Of a stretch of 64,000 nucleotides of DNA, positions 34,518 through 45,684 are shown piece by piece (the first letter of the stretch is position 1; every line of letters begins with the position of its first letter). The notes beneath the pieces are model-generated. The model searched no databases and was not told the origin of the DNA. It saw only the letters and a list, made by a program, of their open reading frames with translations. The translations under genes and the position numbers were made by a program. The stretch covers positions 101,794,124-101,858,123 of the forward strand of contig JBCNJP010000025.1 of NCBI GenBank assembly GCA_039602395.1, in the 5' to 3' direction. The stretch comes from Deinandra increscens subsp. villosa. Taxonomy: Eukaryota > Streptophyta > Magnoliopsida > Asterales > Asteraceae.

Positions 34518-35625
34518 TCATCCTGCATTGGTCTCTTCCTCATATTCAGAAAGTAAACATTTAAGCTCAGAAAAGCGCTCCGGAGTAGCCAGCACAACAA
34601 AGTTCTGCACAATGGGAAAGGGCATAGAATCAAATTTATTTTGGGCAACCTTCAGTTCATTGGCAGCGTTTTCGTTCACCGAGGGGCAATCACCAATTGG
34701 TTGGCCGGCGGCAGAGGCGCTATACCCCAAAAGCACCCCTTCATGACGGCCAACAGCTTCCGCAAGGGTGTTTAGTTGAATAATGCCATCCATATATTCG
34801 TCGCTATCTCGAACAGCCTCTATTGCCAAGGGAATACCTTTGCTGGCCAACCAGATACAATTCTCTTTCCATAAATTGGCCCGAGCCTCGGCAAGGGCCA
34901 GGGACCCGGCCAGGTCGGATTTCTCTTTCTCCAAAGTAGTGGCTCGGCCCTGTGCCCGCGCCAAATCGTCATCGCGACGTTTGAGAACGTCCGCATGGCG
35001 GACCCCGTCTTCTCTGGCCTTCTCAAGTTGTTGCTTTAAATTGGTAATGGTCCGGGCCCGGTCCTCGAGGGTCTTATTGGTACGCTGGCAGGCTAACTCC
35101 CAAGCACCCAAGGCTTTGGTGTGTGCATCAACATGTTTCTGGTTCAAACCTCGCAGCAAAGCACACTCCGCTTCCAGCTCCTTGATCTTAGATGACAGAG
35201 TCTTTCTGGTGAGCAACTTGGGAATCGCCACGCTCCGTCCATTGTCGCACCATTTCAACAGAACACGACATAACTGCAGCCAAGTGGATAGCCATTTCAT
35301 CGGTCAGGTCCCCAAGGGACGAGTGGCGTCGGAAGTCTTTTTCCGCTGGGGGTAAGCAATTAGCAAGAAAATGGCGGCACACCTCAGGCTCAACCAATCT
35401 GTCCCCACGGGTAATATTCCATTCAGGGACAAACCGACTGTTGCGGCTAACAGCTCCACGGGGAGAAGTGGGATTGCTCCGGGGACTAGCGGGTGGTGTC
35501 CACTCACAGGGATGAACAGGGACAGTAGGCATTGTTTGCTTCTTTAAAGAAGCATATTGCTCGCCCAGCTTCTTCCGCTTACGCCCCCGCGGGAAGGTAA
35601 CTCCAACATTCTTTGATCCGGGCCG
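34518..35625 (-). pseudogene. Retrotransposon gag-like gene, 3' part, joined to a BRM fragment
   Basis: On the minus strand, about 145 codons to the stop at 35188 contain WNITRGDRLVEPEVCRHFLA, typical of the plant proteins often annotated as putative gypsy-type transposase or gag-like. A second frame then continues to 34518: a long Glu/Arg/Ala-rich coiled coil, then WLASKGIPLAIEAVRDSDEY and GRHEGVLLGYSA, the usual C-terminal block of these proteins. One frameshift or lost intron near 35190-35230 separates the parts. The start of the gene is missing and is replaced by BRM sequence at about 35626. Base composition is clearly GC-richer than the surroundings. Confidence 0.6.
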
Positions 35626-36066
35626 TGGTGAACTTTCGGTTTGTAAAGGTCTTCTAGATTGAACACTCTCAGTCTCAGGGACGGTGACAGGTTCTGAAAT
35701 GATCGATTTACCCTTGTCAATTGGACCATCATTAACATTAGAAGCTTTCTGAACCCCGAGTTCGACTTCTTGTTCTTGTTTAGCAACAAGAACAGGTGAA
35801 GTTTCCTTCTGCGTTGATGTTGTACCTTGTCCATTAGTTGTTGATGTGTTCTCCTCATGCCCTTCTCTTTTAACATTGCTCATTCCACTTGTAAAAGCTG
35901 CAGCTTGGAGATCTTTATCATTGGACTCTAATTGTCTCATTTGGTCATCAGGTTGACTTTGACTTTTCATATTAATGGCATGAGTAGTTGACTGTTGAGT
36001 TTGTGATTCAAGTGGTGGTGGGGCAATAGCTTGGATTAGTTCATTTGGTAAAGTTTTTTCTCCATT
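35626..36066 (-). pseudogene. Copy of the 5' part of BRM exon 3, in frame with the gag-like sequence
   Basis: Matches 23829-23393 of BRM with scattered substitutions and small in-frame indels (for example GTTGTACC inserted beside a TTGATG). The copied acceptor AG is preserved before AATGGAGAAAAAACT. BRM identity stops at about 35626, where SSP is followed by RPGSKN and the gag-like protein without loss of frame. The open frame covers 35970-35188 and beyond. Intron 2 sequence is also copied (36070-36320). Confidence 0.85.
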
Positions 36067-36339
36067 CTGCCATCAAAACATATCAACAACAATCCACACA
36101 AAAACAGGCCAAAAGATTATCCACCATATGAAACATTAAACCTTAAAAGAGTGATTTCACTTTTCAAACAAGCTCTTGCCTTTATCCTAAAAACCATCAT
36201 TCATGTGAAAAAACAAAAAATACCTTCATGCCATGAACTACCATAACAACTTTTTCTTACCAAATGTGCAAAATACTACTTCTTAATATTTCCACAAGGT
36301 GCCGAAACTTATAAATTTTTAGTATGTTCTTGGTATTTT

Positions 36340-36435
36340 CACAAGAATGCAGTTGCTGTTTTGTAAAAGCCGAAGGTAAGTTTTGTTGTAATAAAGATCG
36401 ATTCATCTGCTGCATGGAAGTCTGGTTCAGCCAAA
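36340..36435 (-). pseudogene. Remnant of BRM exon 2 in the partial copy
   Basis: Only the QLQ-adjacent piece (LPSAFTKQQLH) remains. Two deletions frame it: one removes the exon 2 donor and joins CACAAGAATG to CAGTTGCTG; the other joins the exon directly to intron 1 sequence (CTGGTTCAG to CCAAACAATTTC), removing about 1.1 kb. The exon could not be spliced normally. Confidence 0.8.
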
Positions 36436-36523
36436 CAATTTCATATATAAACAAAATTAAATGTACCTAAAACAAACAATTTATAAACAGAGGTTAAATT
36501 CAGGAACTAAAAAAAGCCCTAAC

Positions 36524-36685
36524 CTGCCTCTGCTGTTGCTGCTGCATTGGATCAAATCCCAATTGAGGAGTAGAAACAGCCGACGATGAAGACGACGGAG
36601 ATGCGGAGGAGGACGGCGGTCCGGGCACAATGTTCCGTCCATGCCCGCCGCATCCTCCGTGCTGGACCCCGCCACCGGATTGCAT
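36524..36685 (-). pseudogene. Intact copy of BRM exon 1
   Basis: 54 codons identical to BRM exon 1 apart from one glycine changed to cysteine (HGGCGGHG), with ATG and the GT donor preserved. It is the first exon of the partial BRM copy and could still be transcribed and spliced. Confidence 0.9.
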
Positions 36686-36972
36686 GCAGAATTTTTCTAA
36701 TTTTATAATAAAATTCCAAAATTGAAAGCTAATCCATATCCCTCCAAAATTTCAACCGCTGTCGTTCAAATCCTTACCGCTTTGTCTGCGTAAAACTCAA
36801 AAGTTCCCTTTTTCCCCGAGTAAAGCAAAAACCGGCGATAATTTTGTGTAAAACTCAAAAGTTCCCTTCATCTGTTAACACTTCAAACCCTAGAACTGTA
36901 TCAATTTTATTAATGCATTTTCATTTTCTGAAAGGAATGGATCCGACAAATTTGGGTTAACCCGATTGGATG
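36686..36972 (-). promoter_or_regulatory. Copied 5' flank of BRM
   Basis: Matches 25606-26070 with a deletion of about 200 bp and a short local duplication (GTGTAAAACTCAAAAGTTCCCTT, near 36788-36808 and 36845-36868). Similarity ends at about CCGATTGGATG (36972 and 26070), which marks the upstream limit of the duplicated block. Confidence 0.75.
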
Positions 36973-37053
36973 TGAATGAGTGAATCCAAAAGGTTTAAAA
37001 AAAAACTCGTGAGGGTGATTTGGATCAGTTGAGGTGGCATCGGTGTTTTTTGG

Positions 37054-37376
37054 TAGGGCTCTACACGAATCGAAATTTCAGCGAAATGTTCGTGAATCGT
37101 TCGGGTGGGAGTTCGTTCGTAAACCGTTCGGGCGGGAGTTCGCTCGTGTTCGTTCGATTACAATATGGACGAACGCAAACAAAAAAATTTGTTCGTTTAG
37201 CTTAAGAAACGAAAATGAAAAGAGTCCTCGTTCGTTCAATTGCGTTCGTGAACGTTCGGTAAGTGTGTTCGTAAATGTTCGTTTGTGTACGTTCCTTTGT
37301 GTTTGTTTGTATTGTTCGCTTGTGTTTCTTTCTTAACATGTCTCGTTCGTGTTCGTTCGGTTCATTTACAACCCTA
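37054..37376. mobile_element. Short non-autonomous hAT-like element
   Basis: The left end TAGGGCTCTACACGAATCG and the right end, reversed, TAGGGTTGTAAATGAACCG are related to the ends of the element at 28000-29921. The flanks TTTTTTGG and TTTTTACG agree at 6 of 8 positions, a worn target duplication. The interior is packed with GTTCG/CGAAC motifs. The reading frames inside are by-products of these repeats. Confidence 0.65.
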
Positions 37377-37826
37377 TTTTTACGTACTTTTAAGTTAGTT
37401 GAATCGAATAAGGATTCAACTCGAATAGACCAAATTAGGAACTCGAATTCCTTATCCGAATTTGTATCGAATCGAGTTTCAAATTATTCGAATAATAAAC
37501 ACCCCTTCTTTATAAGCATAAGGTATACATGAGCTCCTTTTTTAATCGGTAGCCTTAATGCCTTATCTACTTCTGCTAAATAACACCATCAAAAAACCAT
37601 ATTGTAGAATCCAATACCCTTGTCAGTTTGTAAAAGAAATACAAAATTTACCACCAGGATATTTACTAAGAACTAATAATATGCGTGACTAATACTTAAT
37701 TTGCACCACAACATTACAACTTTTATTAATTGATTGATACTTTATAGTAAAACTTTACCCACTCACGCAACCAACATTCGTAAATATACTTTTACAAGAA
37801 TATATAATAAATGTCGTCAACATCCG
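37377..37826. other. Intergenic; 3' flank of the cyanoalanine synthase gene
   Basis: AT-rich. The first 130 bp carry TCGAA/TTCGAA motifs and may be another short repeat. The 3' untranslated region of the next gene must lie within the last few hundred bases. Confidence 0.4.
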
Positions 37827-40800
37827 CTAATCAACTGATACTGGTTGCATTTCTTCGGCCTCTTTCCTCAGTTTCTCAAATAAGACAGAAGATAGATATC
37901 TTTCTCCAAAACTTGCATGAATTGTCTGTAAATGGAAAACAGACCAGAATTATTACCTGGTAGTTTTTACTCCTTGAAACATGGTTAATAATGGTAAAAC
38001 CGTCCAATTTTCTTTTAAAGTAAATTATAAATTATGTCCTTTAAGTTTACACGTTTTGGAAGAATTGTCCTTAAATTTCACTAATAACACTAAATATCTT
38101 TTCAATTTACAAACCTTACACGTTTTGTCATTTTCTCTAACGGGATTAGATTTTTCCGTTAAGTTAAGAGTATTTTTGCCTTTTTATTCTTTAGGGACCC
38201 TTTTTGTAGTTCAATTAATTCAAAGGAAACTAGAAGGTGAGATTGGTATATATATTTACCATTCAACTTTTTTTAATAGGTTAAACAATTATGAAAATGA
38301 AAGTCTGGTGGCTTTTAAAACAATGATTAAAGTTGTCATTAGCTAAAAGCAAAATTGGTGCATCGTCACATTTACATTACATAATTATGTTTTGTCTTTT
38401 TTCAAAAAGTAATGTATTAAACGTGTGATTTTACTTTTTAGCACGATTATCCTATCAAAAATTCTAAAAGATATAAGCAATTGTATATCTTCCTTTTTAA
38501 CTTGTGCATTGAAAACTTGTGTTTTAAAAAAGTATGTAATTTTATTCCAAATTAAGGGATATATGCAATTCTCTCTTTAATATTTGCATTTTATTTTAGT
38601 GATTAATTATATCTCGGGAAAAAATGTATATATAAAATAAATAATTACCACAATGAGTTTGCCTTTGTTTTCTGGCCTTTTTGCAAGTCTTAGTGCAGCA
38701 ACAGTATTGGCTCCCGATGATATTCCAACCTAAAAAAAACAAGAGGAAAGTCCAAAACGATCAAATTAAATTCATATTTAAAAAAATATAAGTAATTTAA
38801 AATTTACAACTAGCTGTTACTAAAGACAAATATATCACTAATTCGACAAACAATAACGACGAGAAATCTATTTAAAAATCATTATTTAAAATCACAGTTA
38901 TTGGTGGATGACAATTCAACTCCATTTCCTACCATAAGTCCTTCTTTCACGGCCAATTCTCTAGCCATGTTTACTGCATCTTCACTATTCACCTGTAATC
39001 ATTCATTTCAAGCCTTAGCTTAACATCTAATTAGATGAATAATTAAAAGATATATTATATAGTCGGATCTATGATGGTCAAGCTCGAGTCTTTGACTTTA
39101 AAGACTCGAGTTTGACTCGACCATACATAATAAACGTTGTTTTTAAGGTGTTGTTATCCATTTTTTTCACGTCATCAGGTTTTACTTATTGTGGACCGTG
39201 TTTTTTAGAATCTTTCCTCCACATAAACGACTAAAGTCAGTCCAATGGGTCTCTTGTCCTTTATAACGTATAATATATAGAGACGAGAAAGAGAATGAGT
39301 GGTGGCTTTCACTACTAATTTTTAATAATAAATTAAATAGATGGAGAGACATAATTGGTTAAAAAAAAGAAAGATGACAACTAGATGTAGCGTAATCGCT
39401 AATTTACTTATTACGTTGGATTACACGTTATCATAAAAATGGGCGGTTAAAATGATGGCATTGCTAAAATTAATAAAACATTTAAAAAATGATTTAAAAT
39501 AAATTAAAAAACTAAAAAAAGAAGATATAAAAAATAAATATAATAAAGACTGTCACGCAAACTATACAAAATTAGACACTTAAAAGGAACAATTTAAAAC
39601 TAAACTATAAAAAAACTAAACACAATTATTAAATAATGGGTGACATGTGAAAACACTATTTATTTAATCTTGATTTGATATTGTTAATGTTTAATTGTTT
39701 TATAATGTTTTTAAATTTTTTACTTTTGGATGTTTGGAATATTTAGTGTTTTTCTAATATCACAGTTGTCTATATATGTTTTGAAATGTTTTTTAGTTTT
39801 TTATTGAGATGCTCTTAGAGTTATATTTTTAATTTCTTAAAGCTTAATCCTAACTGGTAGCTTTTTAGATTTCAAGCACGAGCTTTGCTTGTTTACACCT
39901 CTAATATATAAATAACCAACGGAAAATTACAAAATTACCATAAGAACCTCCTCCATTATGTCCATGTCCAAGATGTCCGGTTTGAACCCGACCCCATTTC
40001 CTGTTATTTGATGAGGCCCTGTGCCATAATTAGGCACAGTAAGTTCATATGATCATAAAAGAGTAAAAAAATAAAGGAAAAAAAGCAAATAGTATGTTAT
40101 GAACTTACCTGGTTTGCCTCCATTAAGTACGTTGCTTTCCTCAGGCTCCAGTCCATAAATCTATTAAAAAGTTATGAGTTTTTTATGAACTTTAAGATCA
40201 ACCAACATTTGCCCAAATTATGATACAAAAATATATTTGACATTTTAATACCTTAACATCTGGATTCTTTGATTTCAGATACTGTCCAACACCAGATACA
40301 GTGCCTCCGCTACCGATCCCCATCACAAAGATGTCGACCTTACCATTCGTATCGTCCCAGATTTCCGGGCCCGTTGTCTCAAAATGCACCTATTATCAAT
40401 TTCATCATAACATGATGTCAACACCTCAAATAACCCACACTAAAACTCACCCTTTTTCAAAGAACTCATTTTGACCCGTTATCATGAGCTCTAAAGTAAT
40501 TAGTATTTTTTTACCAATAGTTTTTTATGGTTATTTTTCAAGTGAAATGATGATGGAAGTTACCTTAGTGTTTGCAGGATTAGAGAACTGTTGAAGCATG
40601 TAAGCATCAGGTGTTTTCTCCAGCAGATCATATGCTTTCTTAACTGTACCACCCATCCCTTTAGTCGGGTCGGTTAGGATCAATTCGGCTCCGAATGCTC
40701 GCATTGTTACCCTTCTTTCTAAGCTTGTGTATGAAGGCATAGTTAACACCATCTTGTACCCTTTTAAAGCAGCCATAAATGCCATACTGATCCCCATGTT

Positions 40801-43716
40801 CCCCGAAGTGGGCTCAATCAACACGGTCTAGTATAAATGCGTAAACTTATAGTCATGTTAATCATATGTGGTTGTTTTTGTTCTCACAAATATCAGTTCA
40901 TGAGATTGCTTACCTTTCCGGGTGTGATCAGTTTCTTCTCTTCGGCATCTATCATCATAGAAAGTGCTGGCCTGATGATGAACATGTAACAAGTTCAATG
41001 TAGATCTTTATAAAAGATTGATAAACTTTTGAGTTTAAAGATCTTTATAACCTTTTTGTCAAATTTGAAGAAGAAAAATCATTAATTTCACAATTTTGAC
41101 AATCAAAAGTTTGACTTTTTTTTTACTACAAGGGAAGTGTGATTTGAGTGTGGGAGGGGACCTGTCTTTGATGCTGGAAGTTGGTTGAAACATCTCTTGC
41201 TTGACTGCTACATAAGCACCACAACCCTCTGTGACTTTGTTGAGATATACAAGGGGTGTTTTTCCAATAATCTGGTATTTCAAGGGTAAGTTTTCAAATA
41301 GTGAAAAACTACAGTTTGACCCCCAAAAGTTTCGGTAAATCTATTTGCACCTGTGGCCCTTTAGTTTTCGAATGAAAACTAGATTTTGCTATTCACGCAT
41401 TGTCGTGGAAATGATACTGATGTACAAAACAGTTGTATTATTATCAGTGGCGGATCCAGGAAAGAATATCAGGGGTAGCGGGGACTAACGGGGGTTCGGG
41501 GGCAGCGCCCCCGAAAAATTTTTTTAGGTAGTTAACGGGCTTTTAATCATATTTTTAAGAGACTTTTGATCATAATTTTAAGTAAAAGCCATAAAATTTC
41601 TTCCAGGGGTCGCGAAAAATTCGTTTCAGGGGTCGCGAAAAACCGAAAACCTATAAAAAAAAAAATTTGCACGTCGGGGTAAAAGTTCAGGGGTAGCGGG
41701 CGCTACCCCTGGGCTCTATGTGGGTCCGCCCCTGATTATTATAGCCCCAACATAAAGAAAACAAAAATGAAAAAGGAGAAGGCAACAATGTTAATGTTAG
41801 AAACTTAGTTAAATATAACATAACAAATAATTAATTACCCAAAGACAACGGTGTAAACTAAAAATAAAACCACCAACTCTTTACTAAACTTGTTAAACTT
41901 GAATAAAAAAAATCTATTTTATACGATTGTATCTATTACAACACCAATTACTTTGTTAAACTCGTTGAGCTCAGATAAAAAAAACACAAAAAAAAGAGAA
42001 AATAAAACAAAAAATATATATAATAACAAAGACCAAAAATAAAACCATTAAAAGGACAAAAAAAAACTCAAAAAAGAACCAAAAGACAAAATATGACTTT
42101 GTCATATACAAGATTTTATTTTTATTTTTATATATCATTTTGTTTTTGGTAAATACCGTAGAAAAATCAACATACTTTTTCTTTTTATCAATGTCTTTTA
42201 ACAAAAAGTTTCAAAGAAAAAGCAACAATACTTTATGTTTTATATCATAAAAACTTCAAATTCCTCAGACAACCTTTTACACATTATAGTCCTTTAACTA
42301 TAAACTATAATATATTATATGATATTAGGTTGTCTTTATTTTTGTTACATCTTGATATAAGTTTAATAAAAGAACAAGTCATATATCTAGTACAAAATTA
42401 AAATAAATATTATTATTATATCTTATATGATTGACTACTGATTTCTTGTACAGCAAATCTAATAGGATAAACAGACCGCGGCCTAAGAAGCAAGATAAAC
42501 AAATAGCCCAAGAGTCGAGATAAACAAAAAATCTTCAACGGAATTTTGTAAACAGCAATAACTGAATTATTTTGAGCCACTTGTACCTCGGTGAGATAAG
42601 AGATAATTTGTTTATTGATGTGGACTCACGTTTAAAATCTAGAAGTTATATAATTATTATTTCTTTAAAGATACTTTTAGACATAGTAAAATTGTCTCTT
42701 CATATACTCTTTTTCATTTAAAAAGAACCCGATTATATTATACGAAAACCCCCGTGTCTCGAGCTCGAAGAACATTTTGCTCACACCTGAATTTGAACCC
42801 AATACCTGAAAGGTCTCAACTCCCAAATCCCCCCCCCCCCCTCCCCTCCCCTCCCCTCAAATACTATCGAGTTATAAAATAATGATGCAGTTTAGAAGTC
42901 GCGTAGATAAATGTTTGTTAGTCGTCCTTAAAAAAAATTAATTATTTTGAAAAACATTTAAAATAAATATTTTTTTTATCTTTATGGTATGTTAAGTTAC
43001 AAGATATAATAATATAAAGCATGCAACAATACTAGTGGACGACTTGTAATTTTTTCTTTATTTGATTTAATATCAAATTTAGCATAAAGAGACTTATGAC
43101 GTCATGGATGGTCCTTTTTAACATTTTTTTCTTGATAAAAAACAGTGTTTTTGCACTTTGTTACTTGTTTTTTTAGTCATCGTTATTTCAACCAATCGAC
43201 GAACTTCAACCGATTTTAAACTGTTTGGCAATTCGCCCAATCTTCAAAACCTTCTGGAATTATATTCAATCTACTGTTACTCATAGAAAATGACAAATAA
43301 GCTATCTTATATTGATTACACGCCACAAAAAACGTGAATTTCAGATATCCAGAAGCCAAAAATGTCAGCAAAATCGAGCAGCAAATACGAATCACACAGT
43401 TTAACTGCGATTCCCGATTGAACGAACTACTCTGTTTATACGAAGACGGAATACAGAATCTACAGATCGTGAATGGAAGATATGATCGGATAATTTCAGA
43501 AACGCAACACGAAGAAGAAGAGAGGTGGAAATAATTTACCTGAGATGCGTCTCTTTTGATGTTAGTACCGGGGAGATCTTTCGGTAGATCTCTGATTCTC
43601 TGAGCAAACGAAGATTCCGGCAACGGTTGAGATGTATAGAGTTTTGCTCCGATCGAATTCTGTCCGCAAACGAGCAAGTTTTTTCTCCGGAGTACGAGCT
43701 TAGCTAATGCCGCCAT
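37827..43716 (-). CDS. CAS1: Bifunctional L-3-cyanoalanine synthase / cysteine synthase, mitochondrial
   Basis: PLP enzyme of the beta-substituted alanine synthase family that converts cysteine and cyanide to beta-cyanoalanine and sulfide, detoxifying cyanide from ethylene synthesis in mitochondria. Ten exons (minus): 43716-43540, 41271-41162, 40971-40914, 40827-40564, 40389-40252, 40160-40109, 40018-39939, 38992-38933, 38729-38649 and 37925-37827. All join in phase and sum to 1119 nt, 372 residues. The start MAALAKLVLRRKNLL is basic and lacks acidic residues, as expected of a mitochondrial presequence. PTSSIKDR carries the PLP lysine (Lys94), SGNMGIS is the substrate loop, and GIGSGGTVSGVGQYL binds the cofactor phosphate. 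Met in SGNMGIS and the FAQR-RDLPKD-PGTN lead point to cyanoalanine synthase instead of plain cysteine synthase. The last exon ends MQPVSVD. Intron 1 is 2.3 kb and holds a hAT-type MITE and a C-rich repeat. Confidence 0.93.
41445..41734. mobile_element. hAT-type MITE (290 bp) in intron 1 of the cyanoalanine synthase gene
   Basis: Ends CAGTGGCGGATCCAGG and, reversed, CAGGGGCGGACCCACA, with an exact 8-bp duplication ATTATTAT on both sides (41437-41444 and 41735-41742). Both sides carry GGGGTAGCGGG in inverted order. Same family as 31742-34018. Confidence 0.9.
42829..42858 (+). repeat. C-run followed by (TCCCC)n
   Basis: About 13 C followed by TCCCC units, inside intron 1 of the cyanoalanine synthase gene. 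Length may be unreliable. Confidence 0.8.
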
Positions 43717-43791
43717 TGGTGAATGATTTTAGAGAGAGAATGTATGAAATGCACTTACATGTGAGATTGAGATTGAAGACGAAAGAGAGGG

Positions 43792-43800
43792 GTTTTATAG
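43792..43800 (-). promoter_or_regulatory. Likely TATA box of the cyanoalanine synthase gene
   Basis: CTATAAAAC on the minus strand, about 76 bp before the start codon and followed by a GA/TC-rich leader. Position and sequence fit a plant core promoter. Confidence 0.55.
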
Positions 43801-45684
43801 GGGGTGTAATTTTAACATAGGGCCCTCAAAGTTTATCCTTCGGTACAAAAAGGGAACATGTGGTGCACAAGAGTTTCTTGAGTTCTTGTCCTTCTCATCT
43901 TGTTACCCGATTAAGCATTAATGAAATACAACTTGTATAAATAGCGTTATCGTGTCACATGGCAGTTTGTGATGATGTTACGTGACAGCTAAAATTTTTA
44001 TTATTACCTTTTTTACTTTTTGTTTTCTGTTTTTTCGTTCTCTATACAAATGCAACACAATTAGTAAAGGAACTGATTGTGTGATAAGTATAATTGATTA
44101 GTATAACCTTTACATCCTAGGTTTGAAATTTGACCATATTGATACTCATTTTTAACATATCTTCTGTGTTATTACGCAGCTTTTTTTTATTTTCGTTTTC
44201 TTTACACATGGCAACAGCCTGTGGTGTGCCATGTGACACCAGCCTATGGTGTGCCATGTGACACCATCTATTTTTATTTTTAATCCAGTTTTTTTGTTGT
44301 TTTTTACTCGCTTTAATTTTTTTTTGCCCTAGTTTTTCACTTTTCCCGCAACAACGTAACGCGTGCAGTCTACATGCCACATGGCAACCTGTATTGGTGC
44401 CACGTGACACCATTTAATATATTTTTTTAGTTTTTCTTTAGTCATTTTGTATATTTGTTTCCTTTAGGTCCCTTTAATTATTTTGTGTGTCCATGTTTCC
44501 CTGCGACAATACAGGCATTACACATCTAGTTATGTCACATGATCGATTACATTTAAGTAGACTACACTGAACTGGACTATCATTTAAGTAAATTACATGA
44601 TCCTTTTGGTTTAGATGTGGGAAAAATGCAGTTTCAAAACTGAACCGACCCGATGTAAAAACCGATTCCACTGAACTGGACTATCATTTTTCTCACCGGT
44701 TCCACTCTCTATGCCACCAAATGGATTCCTAAGACCGGTTCCGATTGTTATAATAGACAAGTCGTTTCTGAACCCCGAGGGGGTTGTTAAAAATTTAGAT
44801 TTTTTTTTAAACAATTTGGACTTCATAAACTAGCATGAATAGAAGTTTAATGTTTTGCCCTCGTAATCACAACAATAAAAACATTCTATATATAAAAGCC
44901 GCATTTGATGAGTGCCTATTCAACATTTTAGGTTCGGACGACAAACAATAAGAACTTACCATAACATAAGGCTGAATGTAATGATAATAGAATATTTTTT
45001 TTCAACCACATAAAGCATCACATTACCACATTTCATTTTCATAGTTTTCCTATATAACATCTTCATCAGGCCTTTTCAAGATCATACTTCTATTTTTTAA
45101 TATTATTCTATTTTTATATAATTAATTTAAGAAAGGTGTATTATATAAAATAAGTAATAAATTTATATTAATAAAAACAATTACATAACCATTTTGAAAG
45201 TTTTAAGTATACTCATTGTTGAGAAACAAATAGAAATGGAAGATCACGTACCAACATATAGTCATTTTTAGTCTAAAAGCTGTTGTTTTGATAAATCATA
45301 TGGACAAAAAGTGTAATTTACTCTTAGACTTCCTACCCTAAATTTTGTTTTATCTAATTTATTCCGTCCCTGTACTTTTCTTTACCATGATCCTTTTCAC
45401 ATCTACTTAATAAATAATTTAATGAGTTTTATGTTTATAAATACAACAAAAATAAAACTTTAATTTAAAAGACGCCCAACTTGGACGCTATGATCACTGT
45501 GGTTGTCCATGTGCACCGGCATCCCCCATCGCCCCACTAGATTCACTGCATCATGTAAAGTCATTATCTTTTTAGTCTCTATAGTACAAAAACACAAATG
45601 CGTCTAAACAACTTACTCAAATTAACTATAAATACAATTTACAACCGGATGAACACTGTAATAGTTCTTTTCTTTTTTGAAAAA
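43801..45684. other. Intergenic, repeat-rich
   Basis: Contains a copy of a dispersed repeat (about 43990-44170), a pair of GTGTGCCATGTGACACCA units (about 44222 and 44250), and a patch with CACCGGTTCC/GACCGGTTCC motifs (44640-44760) that may be a hAT relic. CTGAACTGGACTATCATTT occurs at about 44567 and 44667. No host gene seen. Confidence 0.4.
43990..44170 (+). repeat. Dispersed repeat, copy 1
   Basis: Shares the ordered blocks TTTCTGTTTTTTCGTT, ATACAAA-GCAA-ACA-TTAGTAAA, GTGATAAGTATA and AGTATAACCTTTA with 57960-58150. The class is unknown. Confidence 0.5.

Noticed and set aside
34783..35355. 190-codon ORF on the plus strand opposite the gag-like gene
   Set aside because: It is the antisense shadow of a GC-rich coiled-coil coding region on the minus strand and resembles no family.
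36481..36675. Reading frame 2 over the BRM exon 1 copy (and the same at 25401-25595)
   Set aside because: Out-of-frame shadow of the conserved exon 1; the true frame matches BRM.
37020..37532. Three overlapping plus-strand ORFs with FVRSFVF-like repeats
   Set aside because: They translate the GTTCG/CGTTCG subterminal repeats of a hAT-like element and have no protein-like features.
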